Assembly: GCA_964058805.1 (NCBI GenBank) | Contig: CAXKVV010001985.1 | Span: 1-21,835, forward strand | DNA from: Schoenoplectus triqueter | Lineage: Eukaryota > Streptophyta > Magnoliopsida > Poales > Cyperaceae | DNA length: 21,835 nucleotides | Direction: 5' to 3' | In this document: piece after piece, positions 18,811-21,835 of the stretch | Layout: every line of letters starts with the position of its first letter | Position numbering within the stretch: the stretch's first letter is position 1 | Translations under genes and position numbers: made by a program | The notes under the pieces: model-generated | What the model saw: only the letters and a program-made list of their open reading frames with translations | Database searches by the model: none | Told to the model about the DNA's origin: nothing

Positions 18811-20207
18811 ATGGCGAAAGTCCATTCTACCCTCTCCCCTTTTACTTCTGTTGAAATCTTACAGTTTCCTACTTCTTCTTATTCAAGTTATGTGAGCAGA
18901 GAAAGAGAGGTTTTCACAATATGGATGAAATCTCTTGTCCTAAATAGCAGCGGTTGTACCGTGTACGATTCAAAAGGAGCGCTCGTATACCGGGTTGATA
19001 ACTATAACTGGAGATGTTGCAGGAAGCTATACCTCATGGATGTCAGAGGAAAGGTTCTGATCGAGATTTTAAAGAAGGTGAGTTTAAATTTGTCTCCTGT
19101 ATAGTATGTTTTTGTTTTGGTAAATATAAAATTAACTTTTAGTTTTCAAATAAAATAATTTTTCTTTGTTACTTTGAGCTGCAGGCTTCTGGTTAATATT
19201 GTACCGGACTGGTAATACCTATGCAATTGGGTCGATGACTGATCCCTCGGTTCCTCTATTGCGCTTTGCCAAAGTTGTTTTGGATAAAACAAATGGAAAC
19301 AAAGCCATAGTTGAAAACAAAATCTGCTTATCTTATACTGTTACCAGGACTATCGGTACTGTAACACTTTCAAGAAAGCAAGTAGGGCTATGTCAAACAT
19401 GCCAAATAAGTGAACGGTACCAATTCTGACTGGTAGAGTACCGAAAATCCACTATGCCAATCTCTCTAAAATGTTCGTTCTATTTTCCTTGTAAATGGAA
19501 CAGAACTTTCTGTTTGGACGATGGGAGGGTTATAGATGGAATGACACATCAAAGATAAAAGCAAATATTTGGTTTAAGGTGAGTAGAGCTTGCAAAATTT
19601 TCAGAAGAGAAACTTCATTTTGTGAGTTTCGGAGCGACAGTGGCTGCCTCAAGCGTTACAAAATTGATGGTTTCTACAAGAAATTGTCTTGCAAGATTAT
19701 GGATACATCTAGTGGACTTGTTGTAGCTGAGGTAAAGAAAAGCTTTTGCACGGCTTCATAGAATAACCATTCTTTTATGCCTGGTACATTTCACTTAAGC
19801 CACGGATTTCAAAAACCTTCTGGATGTTATGATTTATGTTCTCAACTCCAATACAAATTACCATTTGTTGATTTCAATTTCTTAATGAGAAAATAATATA
19901 GTAGGGATTTATTAACAAGAAGCCTTTATTTTATTACCACTTTACCAGTACGTTCCAAAGTCTAGTATATTATTTTTGCATAATTTCTAGAACTAATCAT
20001 TCATTTTTGATGATTTGGCTATCTTTTCCACATTAATGGTACTCACTTTTAAAAAAAAAATTATTATTTTAGGTGAAGAGGAAGGTGACAAAATCAGGGA
20101 TAGTTCTAGGAGATGATGTACTAACTCTGGAAGTCCAACCAGACATAGATCATTCCCTTATTATGGGTCTAGTTCTAGTTTATAGCCTCATGAACCATAT
20201 CATATGA
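18811..20207 (+). CDS. LURP-one-related protein (LOR, DUF567; tubby C-terminal-like fold), three exons, 209 aa
   Basis: Exons: 18811-19077 (89 codons), 19504-19731 (76 codons) and 20073-20207 (44 codons plus stop). Both introns are GT-AG and phase 0: AAG|GTGAGT to AACAG|AAC, and GAG|GTAAAG to TTTTAG|GTG. The protein starts MAKVHSTLSPF. Around residues 35-65 it has FTIWMKSLVLNSSGCTVYDS then GALVYRVDNY, followed by LYLMDVRGKVLIEILKK. Exon 2 gives FLFGRWEGYRW and YKIDGFYKKLSCKIMD. Exon 3 gives SGIVLGDDVLTLEVQPDID and ends in a hydrophobic stretch, LIMGLVLVYSLM. This order and length match plant LOR proteins of the LOR8-like group, whose fold is a tubby-like beta barrel around a C-terminal helix. 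Known: Arabidopsis LURP1 supports basal defence against a downy mildew; the biochemical role of most LORs is unknown. The start sits in a good context (AACATGGCG) behind a TATA box. The frame is intact, so it is probably functional. Position 9 of exon 2 upstream is another in-frame ATG, but it precedes the acceptor and is intronic. Confidence 0.93.
19190..19460. other. Probable foreign sequence inside LOR intron 1
   Basis: The 426-bp intron has a T-rich first part ending in a decoy acceptor (GAGCTGCAG near 19184), then a less AT-rich stretch framed by GTACCGGACTGGTAATACC (from 19200) and GGTACCAATTCTGACTGGTA then GAGTACCG (to about 19444). A 76-codon open frame runs through it without recognised motifs. 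GGTACCGATACCAG-type sequence also occurs near 20886. This looks like an interspersed repeat piece, but no terminal repeats or target duplication can be shown. Confidence 0.4.
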
Positions 20208-21016
20208 GGAAAACAATAGGTGATTATCCTGTCAGTACTACGGAAAAATAGGAGTTCTGATACTACCGCCCTAAACAATGTTTCTTATCTGAGTGTATAT
20301 ATTCATCAAGTACCAGAGAGACTGGGTACTAATGCACACAAACGCCTATGGAGTCTTCATTTCTCTTCCTTTTTTATTTTCTATTGTTTTTCATCTTTTT
20401 TTTTTGGGACATCCAATATTTTTTTTGTCTCTATTAAGAGCGATCAATATGTCTATATATATTTGGCTGGACAAGCCATAGGATGTCTCTATAAATGCGG
20501 TATGCAACTTTTTGTGCACAATTGGCAAACTGTGCATTTGAAAAGAAGAGGGGGAAGAGCAAATTGATCCTGTTGTTCATTCACAAATTCAATGTTGATA
20601 TTAATTTGGCTTCTTGTTGCTTATATCCTTGAAAACAAAAGACCAGGTCTACCTTTTATATTTTATTTAGATTTAGACCGTTCTATTATTGAATCTGGGT
20701 TAGTACTTGCTACTCTACCAATTGTAAGATTACCAAACGAGAAAGTGCCTGGTGATGTATGATGTTTCCTTCAATTGGAAAAAGAAATTAAAGAATCTAA
20801 TCGGAATATTTTTTTTTCCTTTGTTTAGCACCTTACCCATCAGAATTCAGAACTGCTAGACTGGAATCGGTCAGTTCGACTATGGTACCGATACCAGTTG
20901 ATTAACTCAAAAGTCAAACCTTCTAGGTTACCATACAGGTGTCATCCTTTCAAGCAATTGACCCAAGAAATAGTATTAAAGTAGAGCTTCATGCCTACCT
21001 TTTAAGCAACAACGCT
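20208..21016. other. LOR 3' region and gene-free sequence
   Basis: The start of this stretch should be the LOR 3' untranslated region; no canonical AATAAA is obvious in it. A 115-codon open frame (20220-20567) is low-complexity (runs of F/S) and is not supported. GGAATCGGTCAGTTCGACTA then GGTACCGATACCAG (20871-20900) resembles the sequence in LOR intron 1. Confidence 0.45.
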
Positions 21017-21140
21017 TAGGGATGTCAACTCAAGGTTTTTACGTTTTGTTTCGTACGAAACGCAAGAGTTTTCGATTGCGTTAATTAAACACAACGTTAA
21101 ACGTAAAAACTACTAGTTTCGTTAATTAATACAACGTAAA
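21017..21140. mobile_element. Truncated hAT-like MITE related to 17821-18052
   Basis: TAGGGATGTCAACTCAAGG opens the element and is followed by ACGTTTTGTTTCGTACGAAA and repeated AACGTTAAACG / TACAACGTAAATG motifs, as in the 17821 element. No matching right end (GTTGACATCCCTA type) is seen downstream, so the end was lost. Confidence 0.6.
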
Positions 21141-21234
21141 TGCAAATTATCATCTTTATTTTGTTTAATTATGTTTTTACATTCAGATTTCTACAAGATT
21201 AAAATAGTTAGAATTGCAGAGTAGTCAACTGGCC

Positions 21235-21383
21235 TTAGGGTTAAAATACGACTAACCCTAGCCGCTTCGTTGTCCTTTCTTGTAAAGATGGTAAAGCAGA
21301 GAGTATATCTCACTTGTTTGTATTCATTGTATTACTTTTCAGTCTTCTTTACAAAAATGAAATCATTGCTATTTATAAAGTAA
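21235..21383 (+). promoter_or_regulatory. Paired telo-box motif and short ORF
   Basis: TTAGGGTTA (21235-21243) is inverted as TAACCCTAG (21253-21261). AACCCTA is the plant telo-box, common just upstream of starts in translation-related genes. A leader-like stretch GCCGCTTCGTTGTCCTTTCT leads to an ATG at 21288, opening a 31-codon ORF (MVKQRVYLTCLYS...) that ends at 21383. The ATG is immediately followed by GTAAAG, so a first-exon remnant of a housekeeping gene is possible. No downstream exon was recognised. Confidence 0.3.
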
Positions 21384-21499
21384 GTCTAAACCTTAATACT
21401 ATTGAAAATATAAACTTAATTAATATTTTCTTGAAGTTTGTTGTCCAGTCAATAGAATTTAAGGCTGATTCATTAGGAATTTTGACAGACCATCTGAAC

Positions 21500-21835
21500 C
21501 TTGTTTTAGGCATATGAGCTATGGATTTAAAGCTCTTTAAGTCTAGTTTTTAATGGTTCAAGTTTCAAGTCGATTGGAGTTTTCTAGAGAAAGTTATGAC
21601 AATTTTAATAGAGATATGTCAGATTTGACTGGGCTGCTTAGTTTTCTGTTTTTATATTTATTACGAATTCTAGAGTTTTCTTTTGATGTTTTGGCTCTAT
21701 AAATAGAGTTGTAATCTGTTGTTTTGAAAGACAATGCAAGAGAGATAATATAATAGATAATTACAAAGAGTTTTTCAGATAAGAACTTGTTTGTTTCCTC
21801 CATCTCTTCTCTCTACCACTATATGAATTGTATCC
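21500..21835 (+). mobile_element. Possible copia-type LTR (promoter part), running off the window
   Basis: The style is that of a plant Ty1/copia LTR. A U3-like stretch (GTCGATTGGAGTTTTCTAGA, AAGTTATGAC, TTTGACTGGGCTGCTTAG) leads to a TATA box (TATAAATA, 21698-21705) inside the palindrome CTCTATAAATAGAG. An R/U5-like region then runs to TTTCCTCCATCTCTTCTCTC. The TG start, primer-binding site and element body are not visible in the window. The promoter of an ordinary plus-strand gene beyond the right edge is the main alternative. Confidence 0.45.

Noticed and set aside
19199..19429. 76-codon frame as an extra LOR exon
   Set aside because: LOR homology resumes only at FLFGRWEGYRW, in phase with the acceptor at 19503, and this frame has no LOR-like sequence.
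20220..20567. 115-codon frame behind the LOR gene
   Set aside because: It overlaps the expected 3' untranslated region and is low in complexity (F/S runs).

Overview
The window looks like nuclear DNA of a flowering plant, probably a eudicot. It is very AT-rich. Coding capacity is broken into short exons with GT-AG introns, and small non-autonomous DNA transposons of plant type (hAT-like, Tourist-like and long foldback elements) fill the space between genes. There is no sign of operons, bacterial genes, rRNA, tRNA or CRISPR.

Left part, 1-2750: remains of minus-strand genes. Three exon-like blocks (63-726) belong to a gene I do not recognise, and their reading frames do not join cleanly. A second set of four consecutive small exons (2090-2747) is clearly the proline-rich N-terminal region of a G-box-binding bZIP factor (GBF/bZIP16/bZIP68 type). 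It is cut at both ends and has no basic or zipper region. Between them are a cluster of TGGGCC-type promoter motifs and an intact hAT-like MITE with a perfect 8-bp target duplication.

Middle, 2750-17720: no convincing gene. It is a mosaic of repeats: an ATT microsatellite of about 1 kb split by a foldback MITE; 43-bp, about 190-bp, 44-bp and 20-bp tandem repeats; a Tourist-like MITE with TAA duplications; a short hAT MITE; and three foldback families, here called A, B and C. Family A has three copies. Families A, B and C sit directly against each other at (TA)n/(GA)n junctions.

Right part, 17720-21835: the one intact gene is on the plus strand. It is a three-exon LURP-one-related (LOR, tubby-like fold) gene of 209 codons at 18811-20207, with a TATA box 97 bp upstream. 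Its promoter side holds an hAT MITE and a 22-bp perfect palindrome rich in GTAC cores. Its first intron appears to carry foreign sequence. Beyond it are a truncated hAT relative, a paired telo-box motif, and what looks like the promoter part of a copia-type LTR running off the window.

I see no multi-gene system. The most useful observations are the gene-fragment block, the A/B/C foldback cluster, and the LOR gene with its intron and promoter insertions.
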